Shown here: one piece after another, positions 1-19,300 of the stretch
Layout: every line of letters starts with the position of its first letter
How positions within the stretch are numbered: the stretch's first letter is position 1
Source: Limanda limanda
Lineage: Eukaryota > Chordata > Actinopteri > Pleuronectiformes > Pleuronectidae
Reading direction: 5' to 3'
Length of the DNA stretch: 64,000 nucleotides
Assembly: GCF_963576545.1 (NCBI RefSeq)
Contig: NC_083642.1
Span: 3,834,688 to 3,898,687, forward strand
Translations under genes and position numbers: made by a program
The notes under the pieces: model-generated
What the model was told of the DNA's origin: nothing
The model's database searches: none
The model's input: the letters and a program-made list of their open reading frames with translations, nothing else

Positions 1-1300
<1,300 letters not shown>

Positions 1301-3980
1301 CCACGGCTCGGAACAGACACGCTCCGTCCTCCTTCATCTTCTTGATGACAAAGCCTTTCTTCTCCCTCAGAGCTTTTTCAAACCAGTGCTCCTGCTGAAC
1401 ACACACACACACGGGTCAGCTGTATGCTGGACCTACACAGCCAAAGACTTCATCACCCAGAATCCTCTGTGAAACATTTGGGATCATGTGAGACAAAGAA
1501 AGGAACAGCTCACATTAATAAAAAGCTGGAGGCAGAACATTTTGATTGGATTTGTTTGAAAGATGGATCAGGACTCGTTCGCACCTCGTTTGGTTCAGAA
1601 CTTCAGACTTTTGAGTTTAGTGTGAACATAATTATCAGGTGTGAAAGGTTCGTGGATCAAACTGAACCACGGTTCTGTTCGCAGAGTGAAAACACTTTAT
1701 TGGAAGTTCGGACTTTTGGTTCAATCACAGAATTAAGAGACGGAATTAAGGGACGTTCATATGATGCATTTGAACTAGTGTGGAGTACTGGAGTACTGCG
1801 CCTGAAGGTGCTGATGCTGGTAGTAATACCATAATGATGTTACTATGGCAACCAAATGAAGAACTTCATTCATTTCCTCCATTCAAACAGAAAGATTACC
1901 ACCCCCCCCCCCTTAAATGACCACACTCCCACATCAGATGCCCTCTGCAAACCAATCAGAGTCAAGAGCAGGTAGACTCCGCCCACATAGGTGATGACGA
2001 CAGGACGCACGTTTGTCTGACAAAATTCTTTAGTCGGTAAATTACAATGTGAAACCAGAACTAACAGATCAGATGAAACAGTGGGAAAAAAACGCAAAAA
2101 GCTTCGTTCAGATTTTCAGACGAGAAAACACAAAATCTGGATCAGAACCGCGGTGACCATCCAGAGGTTTGAGGGGGGGGCCGTTCACTGTCAGCTCTGT
2201 TTACAAATCATCCATTTCATTATCAACAGTGAAGTGAAAAGGGTTTTTAATCGTTCCTCAAAGTGACGTCTTGTTTCATAATGTTCAGTATTCTGTGAGT
2301 CAATTGATCTTAGTATCAATCACTGTGAAAATTATTTGATGATCAATCTTTTTTTTTTTTTAAATGCTTGTTTGGATTTTCACCCAGATTGGAAAACCTA
2401 AAACCAACACGATTGGTCAATCATCAAAACAGGTTGTTGAGGTTGTCTTCAATGTGGAGCGAAAACAATAAGTGGGTTTTGATTTGAAATAACTACCTCA
2501 CCAAAGAGTTTGTTTGTTTTTGTTTCTGTTAGTCAGCAACATTACCACAAAACTCGGTGTTAGGGTAGAATCCATCTGTTCGGGGGGGGATCCAGGGATT
2601 TTGTATCTCTGTCTTTAACAATGTGTTTATAATGTTTTTGTTGATATCTCAGAAAATAATTCATTTTCAATGATGAATCAGACATATTCAGTGAACTGAT
2701 ATTCATGTGTAATGTGGTGCATATTGATTGAATTAATCTGGATCAGCATCAAAAGTTAATGAGCTGATCCCAGAGGTAATATTAATACAACAATATGAAA
2801 TGTCTCTGGCCCGCAGGTCAAAGGTTACGTCATCAATTAAAAAGAATAATAGATGAATCAATAAAAAGCTTCATTATCCTTGTACAGGACACAATGAGCT
2901 GAACATTGCAACTCTAGTTTAGTGCAATAATCAGAGAAACTGATAGAATAATCTGTCTGTGTTGTTGCTATGGTTACCTGCAGGTTAAAGAACCGTGGTG
3001 AAACAGTTTGAGATTAACACACAAACAGAAAACTGGATCTGACATGATCGTGACTTCTGCTGTTATCACAGGAAACTGAAAACTAATTATTAATGCATAC
3101 AAACACCAGTGTGAACACCTGAGAGTTGCGTGGTCAAAGGTCAAAGGTCAGCCGTGTTTACATCCAGCTTGTCTGGGGTCAGCAGCATCAATACCGTTGC
3201 TATGGTTACCTGCAGGTTAATGTGAGGTGTTGTTAATATTTAACATCTGAACACACAACACATTTCACAGCTTAAACCCACTGGATGTGTGTGTCTGTGT
3301 GTGTCACCTGATCCCAGTCTGTGTGAAGCTCTGGATCACACCTGTGTAGCCACATTAGCATTAGCATCTCTAGCTTCCTGTTGTTATCTTAGCACCAGTT
3401 AGCTTCCTACCTGCTCCACGGTGGCCGGGTCCATGGACTGCAGCCGGGCCGCGTTCTCGTACTCGTCCTCGCTGTTGTTGCCGGCTCCTTCCTCCGTGTC
3501 CTGGCTGGAGCCCCCCGGCCCGGCCACCCCGGGCTGGCCCCCGCCGGCCAGAGCCGCCACCACCCCGCCGGAGCAGGTGCCAGCCTGCCGCCGTCTCTTG
3601 CTCAGTCCGGGCCCGGAGCAGCAGCTGCCGATGCCGCCGCCGCATCCGACGACGCTGCCAGACACGACGAGCTCCCCCCGGGTCCCGGCCCCCAGTCCCC
3701 CGGTGCTGTCCCGGCCGTCCCCCGGGCCCACGGGGGACACGGAGCCGGCGGGCGGCGGGGAGGCCTGCTGCGGCCGGGAGCTAGCTTCGATGCTCCGCCT
3801 GTCGGCGGAGGGCGGAGCGGGCTGGTAGGACCACGGCGGAGGCGAAGCCCTCGGCCGGGCACCGGTCCGCCCGGCGTGCGGGTGCTGGTGCGGGTCCGGG
3901 CCGCTGCGACGGTCACTGTCCTCGGCGTGGTCCGACACCCCGACCCCGGAGCTGGGCTTCTTCTTGGGGAGGATCGTCAT
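1301..3980 (-). CDS. otud5: OTU deubiquitinase 5 (DUBA), 5' part only
   Basis: Two coding exons are visible: exon 1 at 3980-3411 (190 codons) and exon 2 at 1394-1301. Donors are GTAGGA and GTGAGT. OTUD5 is a cysteine protease that removes ubiquitin chains and restrains innate immune signalling. Exon 1 starts MTILPKKKP and holds a Pro/Gly-rich disordered region, a KRRR basic patch, and NSEDEYE at residues 169-175. The serine there (170) matches human Ser177, whose phosphorylation is known to activate the enzyme. Exon 2 reads [15 protein letters not shown] and ends in the OTU catalytic motif DGACLFRAV, giving Asp213 and Cys216. The remaining OTU domain and C-terminal UIM lie beyond the left edge; I saw no further exon in 1-1300. 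The ATG sits in a GC-rich exon below a CpG-rich promoter. Teleosts can carry two otud5 copies; which one this is cannot be told. Confidence 0.95.
1560..1895 (-). repeat. Dispersed repeat family C, copy 1 (carries an RFX-type X-box)
   Basis: The reverse complement of this stretch matches 63045-63440 along most of its length. Shared blocks include a TTTCTGTTTGAATGGAG core, an X-box (1839-1852), a CAGCATCAGCACCTTCAGGC block and an AAAGTGTTTTCACT block. It lies in otud5 intron 1. Confidence 0.7.
2964..3220. repeat. Two exact copies of a 25-bp X-box-containing motif
   Basis: The motif GTTGCTATGGTTAC followed by CTGCAGGTTAA occurs at 2964 and again at 3196, within otud5 intron 1. Its reverse complement GTAACCATAGCAAC fits the RFX X-box pattern. 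Confidence 0.6.
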
Positions 3981-4290
3981 GGTGGATGTGTGAGGGAGGC
4001 AGGGAGGGGGTCAGGGTGACGAGTCCTCCCGTTCTGGATCAGATGCCGGGGTGTGTTCGCCCTCCAGCCCGGGCCAGAGACCCTCCTCGCCGGGATTGGA
4101 CTCTTACCGAACCCGATCTGGACCCGGAGGCGGCGGCGCGGATCCTTTTCGACGGTTTCTGAACAAAAACAAAACGCGTCTCCTTCTTCCCGTCTCCGGT
4201 CGGCCAGTCAACAACATCAACAGTCTGACGCAGCCTCACGTCACTTCCTGGTGGAGACGGCAGCGATGATGTCATCACGTTGACGTCTCA
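3981..4290 (-). promoter_or_regulatory. CpG-rich promoter / 5' UTR of otud5
   Basis: This GC- and CpG-rich stretch lies directly upstream of the otud5 start codon and continues the high GC of exon 1. It ends abruptly at AT-rich DNA near 4290. It is most simply the CpG-island promoter and 5' UTR. No TATA box is evident, and the exact start site is not visible. Confidence 0.6.
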
Positions 4291-5140
4291 TTAGATAGTT
4301 GGGATGTTCACGAACTTACGTGGTAATTATGTGTGCAGTAATGCATTACACATATATTATTATTGTTCTTAATTCGTCTTCCTCCCGCAGGTCCTCATCA
4401 GACGGATCCGAGCCTGTATGGATCGAAGCCACAAGTGGACGTTGTCAGACATGATATTTACATTAACACGTAGGAAACTGGTTAGCCTCGCAGACACGTC
4501 TCTATGAAGTCCTCCCGCATTTTTGTCGCATATACACAGAAAATACATCAAAAATTGTGGCTTGGTCGGTGATGGTATGATCTGTCTATTGTAAGACTTT
4601 CGTTCTCTGGTAAATTGTGATAAACAGCGGGAAGAAATTGAACGGGAGTCAATGGAAGCCTTCATCAAAGGAACGAGTGATCGAAGGAATCTCTGATGTG
4701 TTAAACAGTTGAGGGGTCCTTTTTATTTTCTTGATACTTTTGTGTTATAATTTGAAATAAAATTAATTTGTTATTCACTTTTAACCAAATATTTCTTAAT
4801 ATTTTGTTCCGTGAATCAGTATCTTTATTTTTATTTTTATCATGTTTATTTTAATTTCATTTCTTTTTAATTTTCTCATTCATTCTTTAAACATTGTGAG
4901 ACATATTATGTTATTTTTCCGGACATTGTTTTAATATAAAAATTTATTTTTAGTACATTTATCTTTTCCACTCTTAACAACTACAAATATCTTTATTTAA
5001 ATTGTCCTGTATATTTTGTTTATGTTTACTTTGATCTAAGAGAAAATCATTGTCGTACCTGTTACCTGTTAATAGTGTCTTTATTGATGCTGTTAGTTTC
5101 TTATTCCCTGGATTTTGTCTCTCAGGCCCCACACGTCTTC
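4291..5140. other. AT-rich intergenic DNA
   Basis: The DNA is AT-rich with oligo-T and oligo-A runs. I see no gene, tRNA or recognisable element here. Confidence 0.5.
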
Positions 5141-5146
5141 TTATTC

Positions 5147-5490
5147 AGACTGTAAATAAAGATGGACGACATGACAACTGCTCCATACAGAAGCCAAATC
5201 ATGTTGATTGCCACCTGGTGGCTGGTTGCAGTATAACTCATAAACCCTGCCACCTCCATGTTAACAGATGGGACGTGAACCAAACTACAAAAAGACAGTA
5301 AAGATTGTTGGTTTCTGTCATTTCAGGTTTTAACTAGTTATTTGATGAGATAAAAAACCTGAGCTACCCCACAATCAAATCTACACAGGCGCTGACTCCA
5401 AACGATGTTGTCACCACAAGATGGCAGCGTCTGTATCCAAGATATTTTGCCTTCATATTTCTGGACAGCGGGAGGAAGTGGATACATGTC
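5147..5490 (+). repeat. Dispersed repeat family A, near-full copy
   Basis: The copy begins ACTGTAAATAAAGATGGACG and includes a CCACCTGGTGGCTGGTTGCAG core. A CACCTCCATGTTAACAGATG block follows, then a 3' part with AAGATGGCAGCG and TTTCTGGACAGCGG. The same order of blocks recurs at 15797-16050, with shorter copies at 7310, 16850, 26585, 39024 and, inverted, 52318. Confidence 0.75.
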
Positions 5491-5499
5491 GTCCAACTA

Positions 5500-7309
5500 T
5501 ATATAAAAATTCATCATCAGTCATTGGTTGTCCTTATATACAGGGAATTATGTTGACAATTATACGTTTGCATGTTATCATGTACAGTAATATTTGTCCT
5601 ACATGAGCCAATAATCACAAACCAGGTTTGGAGTGACAAAGTGTTTATTTATATCATCTTCCCCTCCCCCCAACACACACATACACACACGCGCGCACAC
5701 TCATGCACACACACGCACACACACACAGGCTTAGTTACAGTTGGTGCTCAGTGTTGAGTATTAATAATAATAATAATAATATATTAAGCAATAATTGTCT
5801 TCAAATATAGAGCGAAACACTTTATACAAAATACCCTGCATTTTACTGTAAATGTAATCTAAACATGAGGATCAACACCAGAGGGCGCCACCACTCTGCT
5901 CTCACACCAAACTGAACTTCAGACTGATGATCGGAGGTGTTTGTAGTTTCTGGAGCTTTCAGACACAGGTCATGGTTTTCTTCAGCAGATGAGAGGCTCA
6001 CAAACATCACAGAAGCTTGGACCCCACAGAAAAGAATCAAAAGTTTGTTTGATCGTCACAGTTTCTGATTCACAGCTTTAAGGCTGTTCAATATATGCAT
6101 TTGAAAAAGTTCATTCATTTTTTGAGATCATTGTCAATTCATCTTCACATCATTCAATTTTCACCATGTTAATTGCACTGAGTCTAATCTCAAAATTTCA
6201 AATGTCTCATTTTATCTGACGATCAGTCTGAAGAGATTCAGCTCAGTGTGAGAGAAAACAGAGAAACTGAAAGACGGTGAATCAAAGACACTTCTTTAAA
6301 ACAGCATATCATCTTGTTCGTATATGTACAGAATATATTTCTGAAATGCCCGGAGTTTCCTTTGGGTGTTTGTTCCTGAAGACTTTTGGTTGACAGACAG
6401 CTGAGGGAATATTTGGCTAAAAGTCTGAACAACAAACCTGCAAACTGTGACGTGTAAATGTCAAAGTGTTGATTCAAATCGACACGTGAGATGAGTTCAG
6501 GGACGTCTGTCACCCAGTTTCACTACATCCAGATAAACAGGCCTTTGTGTTTCAACCCGTCAAAGAACTCACCAACAAAAAACAACATTTTTCTCTGAGT
6601 TACTGCTGTTGTCGTCATCAGTTAATTGGACAATCACTTTTCAAATTATCAAATTAGGTTTTCAATCAATACGACAGAAAACATGAGGAGATTCTGTTAG
6701 TGTGAGAGAAAACCATAAATGACCTTAAAGGTTCAATACGTCAGTTTTCTCTTTCTGGCAGTGATGTGTCCTCTGATCATCAGACGGGCCGGGGCTAGCT
6801 GTTAGCACGCTAACTTCACTAGAAGCAAAGAAGTTATAGAAGTTTATATAAAAGAAACTAAAAATGGTTCAAAGTCAAATTAAAATTAGCAGATTACGTA
6901 AAATGCTCTTTCATCAATTTGTCTTCTTTGGTGGCGTCAGAGTGTCGCTGAGACACATCAGTTTGCAGGTTGGGACTCAGACGAGGTTTGTGTATAAACA
7001 GTTTACATGTGAGTGCAAAGGCATGCAGCACCCCCGCGTCCCGCAGCAAGGGACTCAGTGTCACAGGGTAAAAAACAGTCAGAGGTCAAAACTCTGCGTT
7101 CGTGAACAAAAGGTCACTGTGAGTGTCCGTGCACAGTTCACAACTTCAACAGCGGTGTCAGCGACCGAGCTTTGCCCCGAATCCAATCAGACACACAGCT
7201 CGAAGACTGTCGCCATGACGACCACCGTATATTGGATACAAAATATAATAGTGATAACAAATAATGTTCATGCTGCGCTGATCTGCGTTAAAGGTCCCGT
7301 GTTCAGACC
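5500..7309. other. Intergenic DNA, no gene seen
   Basis: The stretch holds a (CA)n run around 5676-5726, a short (TAA)n run at 5760-5783, and otherwise unremarkable AT-rich DNA. The open frames lack family resemblance and splice context. Confidence 0.5.
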
Positions 7310-7515
7310 ATAGGCTGTAAATAAAGATGGACGAGATGACGGCTCCAAAAAGTGAAGCCAAAGCATCTTGGTCGTCCCCCTGGTGGCTGGCTGCAGTATT
7401 GGTCATAATCCTCTATGTTAGCAGAGGGGACATGAAGCAAACTAAAAAATCAAAGTACAAATTACACGTTTGTCAAAGATGGTTTCTGTCATTTCAGGTG
7501 GTTCTACTCACACTG
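7310..7515 (+). repeat. Dispersed repeat family A, 5' part
   Basis: This copy carries the TAAATAAAGATGGACGAGAT head, the CCCCCTGGTGGCTGGCTGCA core and the TTTCTGTCATTTCAGGTGG block found in the other copies. Confidence 0.75.
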
Positions 7516-7956
7516 ATGTTTGTTCAAGTGTTTCTGATCAGTTTGCTTTTAACAATTTTTTTTTTGTGTGAATTTTCTGTTTTCTGAAAAACTAAAGATT
7601 TGAAAATGGGACCTTTAAGTGCAGCTCGCGGGCGCCTGTGCTGCGTTCACGTTCATCAGATGAACCACATTACAATAATCAGATTTTTGTCTTTAAAGTA
7701 GAGCTACTGTCAGTGTGCTTCACTGAGGAGGGAATGAGAGGGAGGAAAAGAGAAAGAGAGGAAGGAGATGAAAACATCTGGACTCAACAGTTTACCAGTA
7801 GAGTCCGGGTTGCCACCAGCTGAGGGACCAGTTCTAGGCCCCGACCCACAGTTTGGTATAGACCCCTTCTGTGAACGTTTCTGTCCGTCTGTCCTCCGGA
7901 CGTCCACTTGTCCAGTTCCTGATGTTTTGTTTTCAGTCCATCAAACACAAAACCTG

Positions 7957-7962
7957 TTTATT
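7957..7962 (-). terminator. Candidate polyadenylation signal for the LRRN-family gene
   Basis: AATAAA on the minus strand, about 360 bp downstream of the stop codon at 8324. It is the nearest good candidate; usage is inferred. Confidence 0.4.
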
Positions 7963-8323
7963 TTAAACTCTTGTCTTTTGGATTTGATCTCAGTGACGTC
8001 CGGGAGGAAGGAGCTCGCTCTGAAGATGCTGAGCAGGAAGTGAAGGAGGCTGAAGGGCAGAATATCCTTTAAAGTGAATCTGATGCCTCACATGTTTTTT
8101 ATCTTCTGGTTTGTTTCATCTCTTTCTCCTCTCTTCTTCCTCACCTGGTCCTGGTCACATTATACCCTGCTGTTTGTCTGTCAGGCTCTTCATTGAGTCA
8201 CATGACCTCTCTGTACTTTCATCCACCAACTTTGTCTTCTTTTCTTCCTCGTCCCTCCAGGGACCCCCCCCCCCCCTGTCATTAAATGTCATTCTGTGGA
8301 TTAAACCCCGCCCCCTCCCTCAG

Positions 8324-12854
<4,531 letters not shown>

Positions 12855-13033
12855 GATGCACTGGGCTGGAGGAAGAGCTGGCTAAATGATGACAACAACT
12901 TCCTCCAGATGGTCAGTAGGAGGCGAGTCTCATCTACAACTGGACAGAAACGAAAGACTTAAATAATATATAAAACTGTGTGTGTGTGTGTGTTCAGAAA
13001 TAAACAAGGGATTTATAGTTAGCTGAAGAGAGA

Positions 13034-13040
<7 letters not shown>

Positions 13041-13091
<51 letters not shown>

Positions 13092-13100
13092 AAGAGAGCG
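13041..13100 (+). repeat. (AG)n microsatellite
   Basis: A nearly pure AG array upstream of the LRRN signal-peptide exon, probably in a 5' UTR intron. Confidence 0.9.
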
Positions 13101-14870
13101 CGAGCGAGCATTTGATTTCATTATATTTGTTACTGAGCTGACTCCTCTCTCCACACACATGCACAGAGTCTTAAGCCTTGATGGAACCAGATAGTTTTTG
13201 TTGTTGTTGTTGTTGTTGGGGACTTCCACATGCATTGAGTGGGACAGGAAACTGAGACACTTTGCCTCTGCTGCCATGGCAACCAGCCAGGAAGTGACAC
13301 AGGAGGACAAAGTGATAGGAGCTACCTCAGCTGCTCTGTGATTGGTCCACTCACTGTGTCCCAAATAAACACTGATATTCACAGTGAACTGATTCAGCTG
13401 TGAGATAATAAAATACTGGAAAGTAACTTAGTATATTTACTGGACTACACTTCCATTTCATGGTACTTTATACTATATTCTTGAAGGTAATTTGTAGAAA
13501 GGTTACGATGTGTTTTTATTCTTTACTTTTGTACTGAGAGCTAGATTTTATTTGATGCTCCTGTGTGCTCCAGCAGGCGTGTCCATATTTCCACGCTGAA
13601 CATGAAAGCAGCGTGGCGAGGTCGGGCGCTCAAACCTCTGGACCTCCTCCTTCTTGTAAACTACAGACTGAGGGAGGGTCCGTCTCTCTGCTCCAACATC
13701 TGAACACATCTCCTCCCCCTCAGCTGCTGCTGAACAGATGGAATATTGATGAGCTGGTGTTAATAATTTAACGAGCTGCGGGCGCTTCGTTAAGTGTCCT
13801 GCTGCGGTGGATGTGATTGGACGAGAGCATGAGACGCTAGTTAATTACCACGGAGCAGTCACACATGTACTTGTACTTCTGTCTCGGTGACGACACTTAT
13901 TGACTAAATGTGTTCCCTGTACCTCACTGTCACCTTAACCATCATAACAACATATCCTATAGCTAATGCTAATGCTAATGCTAACACAGACCAAAACCTG
14001 ACTCTAACCAGTTCTAGTGATCTTCTTAGACCAGGACCAGAAGTTAGACCAGGGCAAGCTGTTAGCATGCTAACTTTAGAAGAAGCAAAGACGTGGGTTT
14101 CACCTCTGGAGAATAAATGAAGAGGTTTTGTCTGATGGATCCGCTGATATCCAAACTTGAGATGTCCATATTTCCTCACTCATTATTTATTTTTTCAGGC
14201 AAAAAGCATGCAACGCTTCAAAATGCATGTGCTCGGGCCCGCCCAGTGCTGCTTTGCAGCCCTAGAGATTTTACAAATTGTATTTTATAGTTGGTACTTC
14301 CCAGGGTTGAGCAATTCTGGTTCATTTTGTAACTTGTTAAACATGTCTACGTGCAGTTGTCTCCAGAAAGTGTGACCCAAGATTCAGCTTTTTCATGTCA
14401 GATGTGGTTTGTTTGGCTGTGAAGCCACAAGATCAGCAATTACACTATCACTCAAGGGAGCAGAGGTGACTTGTTTACAGCAAAGCGGCATTGAAAAGAA
14501 GAAGAGGAAAAGAGGACGAGCAGGGAATAAAATAGGAGAACAGAATGAACTGTACTGTAAACATGTCTGGGCAACATGGAGTCTCTTCTTTCAGTTCCCC
14601 TGTAAGTCCAGAGTGACATATTGACATAAATTCAAATTCCTTTTTCTTCTTCCTCAAGTCGGAGTTGAACGAGTCTGAGGAGACGACACTCTCGTTACTA
14701 TTGAAGTTCATGGTTTGATTTTATTTATATTATTAATTTCTCTGTTGGAGCCGAGACTGTGTCCCAGTGTGTTAAATAATCTATAACCAATTATCTATAA
14801 TCTATAATCCAGTAACAAGTTTAGGTGTCACCGTGATTTAGATCCGTGTCATTTAAAGCATCATCTTCAA

Positions 14871-14880
14871 ACACACACAC

Positions 14881-14959
<79 letters not shown>

Positions 14960-14964
14960 CACAC
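14871..14964 (+). repeat. (AC)n microsatellite
   Basis: An AC array with two CG interruptions, between the LRRN start and the GC-rich block at 15.1 kb. Confidence 0.9.
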
Positions 14965-15104
14965 TATGGGACCGTGCGTGTTGTCATCATCCATGTTAAA
15001 GAAATGGCTCATACAAATTATCTTCTATGAAGTCAACGAGTCTCCTTCATCTTCATCATCCTCGTCCTCACTCGGTCCTGATGAAGATCAGACGCCCATG
15101 TTCT

Positions 15105-15350
15105 CACCTTGTCCCTGCTCCGAGCCAAGCCGATCCGAGCCGATCCGAGCCGAGCCGAGCCGAGGCACAGCGGGTGCACCGTGCGGGCGGAGTCCGGCAG
15201 AGATGGACCGGGTCCGGGTGAGGATCGGGTCGCTCTCGGGCTGGTTGTGGTTCTGTGGATCCGGATCAGAACAGGACCGGGTCCTTCTCATCCCTCTCTC
15301 TCGTGTCCTCTATCAGGTCCGCAGCAGCCAATGGCATTTATAGGCCACTG
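15105..15350 (-). promoter_or_regulatory. GC/CpG-rich block, possible 5' exon or promoter of the LRRN gene
   Basis: The block is CpG-dense, with repeated GAGCC(G/A)AGCCGATCC motifs. It stands out from AT-rich surroundings about 2.3 kb upstream of the LRRN start codon. LRRN genes have non-coding 5' exons, so a promoter here is plausible but not proven. No conserved coding frame is visible. Confidence 0.35.
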
Positions 15351-15796
15351 GGCGAAGGACCAATCACAGCTCGGATGCTGCACAGAGGCGATGATGTGAA
15401 GGGGGGGGGGGGACATGACGTAATGCTCCAGATTCTCCAGATGAGTCTCTTCTTCTTCTCTTGTTGTTTTTCTCAGTTACTGGAGTAACTTATTACTTCG
15501 GTAGAAGTACTCTATTACAAGTAAAAAATACCATATCTGACATTTGACTGAGGAAGAAATGTTATTTAATAATCCACAGATTAAGGTTTCAGAAAAGCAT
15601 TGTCATTGATAGATAATATTTTGTTTAATTGATATTAATGTGAAAAGTCATGGATCAGATAAATGTAATGAAGTAAAAGTACAATATTTATAAGTAGAGC
15701 AGAACAACATCATGGTCAGTGATGTCACAGCAATCCAGTAAATCACATGAGTCACAGTTACTGTACGAGACCTTCACTGACTCATCTTGTTTTACC

Positions 15797-16050
15797 ACAC
15801 TGTAAACAAACATGACAGCACCCAAAAGCGAAGGCAAATCACCTCCATCGCCCCCTGGTGGCTGGCTTCAGTTTATATTAAACCGCATCCTCCTCATTGG
15901 AAGATCGAGCAAAATAAAAAATCAAAGTTGAGGTTAAATAAATGTTTTTCAGAAACGGTGTTTCTCTCTAACGTTGTCGGTGTAAGATGGCAGCGCTAGT
16001 AGCCGAGATATATTGGCTTCATTTCTGGATAGAAGAAGGAAAGTTTATCT
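15797..16050 (+). repeat. Dispersed repeat family A, near-full copy
   Basis: Begins near ACTGTAAACAAACATGACAG, with the GCCCCCTGGTGGCTGGCTTC core and the 3' part GTAAGATGGCAGCG...TTTCTGGATAGAAG, in the same order as the 5.1-kb copy. Confidence 0.75.
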
Positions 16051-16270
16051 TCATTTAATTATGATCGTATTTAGATGCGTTCTATGATTTTTACTGTAGC
16101 TATAGAGCTAACGTTAGCTCTAGTAATCCTTCAAATTTAACATTTGTGTAAAAACGGATCGAATGAACATCCCTTAGTATGAATTCTCGTCTCATTCGGA
16201 TTAAAGTGTGTGGAGGTGAACCTCACGTGTTTTGTTAGACTGAGGTTGCGTGTCCTGTAAGACACACAGG

Positions 16271-16302
<32 letters not shown>

Positions 16303-16399
16303 GTCTTCTGCAGAAGTCATTTGAAGTTTATTCACAAAAAATAAAGTCTGAGCAGTTTTAGTTGTTGTTGTTCAAAAAATTCACTCTGACTATTACGTG

Positions 16400-19300
16400 A
16401 CATTTTATTGTCCAGGGATTAGCCTTAGCCTTTCAAATGTTATCTACAGTACATTTATAAATAATCTCTTAGAATTATATCATGTTAACAATGCGTGTGT
16501 ATGTGTGTGCGTGTGTGTTTCCCAGTGTGAACTCCTGCTGAGTGAAAACAATCCTGCTGCCTCTGAAATCCAGCTTAGTCTGGATTAACACTGAAGTAAA
16601 CATTAATTCCCATCAGACAGTGTGTGTGTATGGCTGTGTTCGTGAAGAGGTGAGGGGGGGGGGGGGGGGGACATGAACCCTGACATCACAAGCACGATAT
16701 TAAAAATATATATAACATGTTTCATTGTCAGGATATAACACGTGTCTTCATTTTCCCAGGGTCCCTGAACACACCAGGTGAACAACATGAATCAAAAATC
16801 CATATTTTCATGAGCGGGACTTCGATGACGTTTCCTCTGTCTGAGCCGGATGATATCACAGTTCCATAACATCTGGCTTGCCCCCTGGTGGTTCGATGCA
16901 GGTCATGCACCCACCTCCTCCATGTTGGCAGATGGGCCATGGGCCAAAAAAAAAGAAAATCAAAGCACATGTAAAATAAATGTTTTCTTTCTGTAACTTT
17001 CACAACTCACATCTTTCATTTTCTTTTCACATATAATACAAAAGAAATTCAATTTGAAGAATGAAATAAAAAAGGTTTCCTTCGTGCGTTTCTGAGCAAC
17101 CGATCATTTTCAGCTCGAGGGTGAATCATATTGATCGGTGCTGGGTGTGCTGTTGTCATGGTGACAGCTCATCGATGGTGAGCGTCACTGATGACTCAGC
17201 TGATTGTGTCGACTTTAACACACGTAATCAGCGTTCAGACACTAAACTGAACAATAACTAAGATTGAAGTTCCTGACTTTCCCAGGTGGGGGCGCTGCAG
17301 AGCTGGAGGGGAGAGGTACTTTACACCAGAACTAGTGTTTAGTTCAGTTGGTTGTAATCTGCAACTTCACCAATAGATGTCACTAAAATAAACACATTGA
17401 ACTTTTAAAGGGACAGAACATGTTTGACGAGCTGATGTCATCATGTCACATTTTCCTTTTTTCACTCATCCCATCCAAATACTAGTTTCTTACTCATAGC
17501 TACTTCTTATTTAGTTTTACATGCTGATTGCTAAGCTTTAGTTACTTATTTACCAGTTAATACATATTAATAGTTACCTAGTTTAAGTTACTGTTACTTA
17601 ACTTAAAGTATTTAGTTACTTGGTCTTAATTACTGGTTCCAAAGTTGTGGTTACTAGAAACCTCGTTTCAGTTACTTGTTATTTAGTTTTAGTAACTAGT
17701 TACACAGACTTATTTCAATACAGCTTCAATGGTTAGTGTAGGGGGTGGCACTCATAATAAGCCCCGCCTCTCAGCTGACATGACTGTTGTGACATCACAT
17801 CTTCTCTAGACACAATGGCGTCTAAATATCCGAGACTCTTCACCTGTCAAACGCCAAACACACAAAGTTATTTAATTAACTGTAACAAAAACTAAAATGG
17901 TGACATGAAGAGTCAGTGACGAGTCAGAGTTTACACAACAAAATAGTTTTATTATTGTACTCCAATGTGTTTGTGGTGTGTTTGCTTGTTTGTTTCTGTT
18001 TCCCACTGCGAGACTGTGTCGTCCCAGGTACTTTAATGCAGTTTAAAGGTTCATATTAAATCAGGTTTAAGTTTGGGGGAAGACAGTGAGTTTCCGTGTG
18101 TGTGTGTGCGTCTGTCTGTGTGTGTGTGTCTGTCTGTGCGTGTGTGTGTCTGTGTTCGTAGAAAACAAGTAGAATCATTTGAAGAACATTTACACCAAAG
18201 TCCATAAAAAATATCTTTAGTTTTCCAGTAAATATGTCGTGGACACATTGAACTCTGTCTCAGAAAAATAAAAGCAGGCCCCACCCCTTATATCAATAAA
18301 CTCCTAGACCAATCAGAGGCCAGGAGGGGCAGGGCCACGCAGGATCTGACAGCAACGATGGGCCACGAAAACAACACATGAAATACACTCGTCCGTACAG
18401 AATATATAGATTCAGGTTATATTTCATGTATATACACAAAAAGATTTGAAGATAAAAACTTTACAATTAGAAGATCGAAGGCTTCCGGAGCTTTCTGTCC
18501 GACCTCATCCTGCTGCAAAGGATCATGGGACACACTCAGCACCTCTTGAGTTTGTCAAAATAATGTTTGAGTCTGAATCATCAAAACAGACACTGACCTG
18601 ACAAAAGGTCAAAGGTCACAGAACATATTTAGTAAAGAGGTCAACAATCGGTGAATAATCCAATCAGAGGTCATTTCTAAACTTTTAACCGACATTGATT
18701 TTTCTCCATAGCAACAGCAGCTGATCAGACAGGAAGCTCCGGATCACATTTAGGCGTCACTCACAAAGATCACAAAACGCGTCACACAATGTGAAACGAC
18801 CTTTCGTTTGCAACAACGCTGGATTAACAGACACGTGAAAAATGTTGTGCCACTTTTATTTTGAAGGGTCAAACATGTTCGACTCACGGAGGCGTTAACA
18901 ATCAATAATCAAACATCAATAATCAATCACTGCACTGATTTATAGAACATGTTTCTGATTTGCTTTAACTTCAAATCAGACTTTAAAGATAAAACATTTT
19001 TTAACATGGTCAGTAAAACGTCCTTATCAAAGTGGCACATCATTTTTTACAGTGAACCTCCAGCTCTAAACTAACCTAGACATTTCCCAGAATGCAATGC
19101 TCCTGCTGATGAATATAAAAACATTCTTGGTGTTCTGCTGGTGAGAGAAATGTTAGCATAACGTCACAATGTCGTCTGTAAATGGCTTTTTGTTCATCAT
19201 GCAGTTTAAAAACATCAACCGTTTCTTTCTTCTGCTGCAGCTCAGAATCTTTAAGGCTTCGTTCACTCTTTAAACTTTATTGACAAAATAGACTCGTCGT

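Noticed and set aside
3421..3828. 135-residue plus-strand frame opposite otud5 exon 1
   Set aside because: Shadow of the GC-rich coding exon on the other strand.
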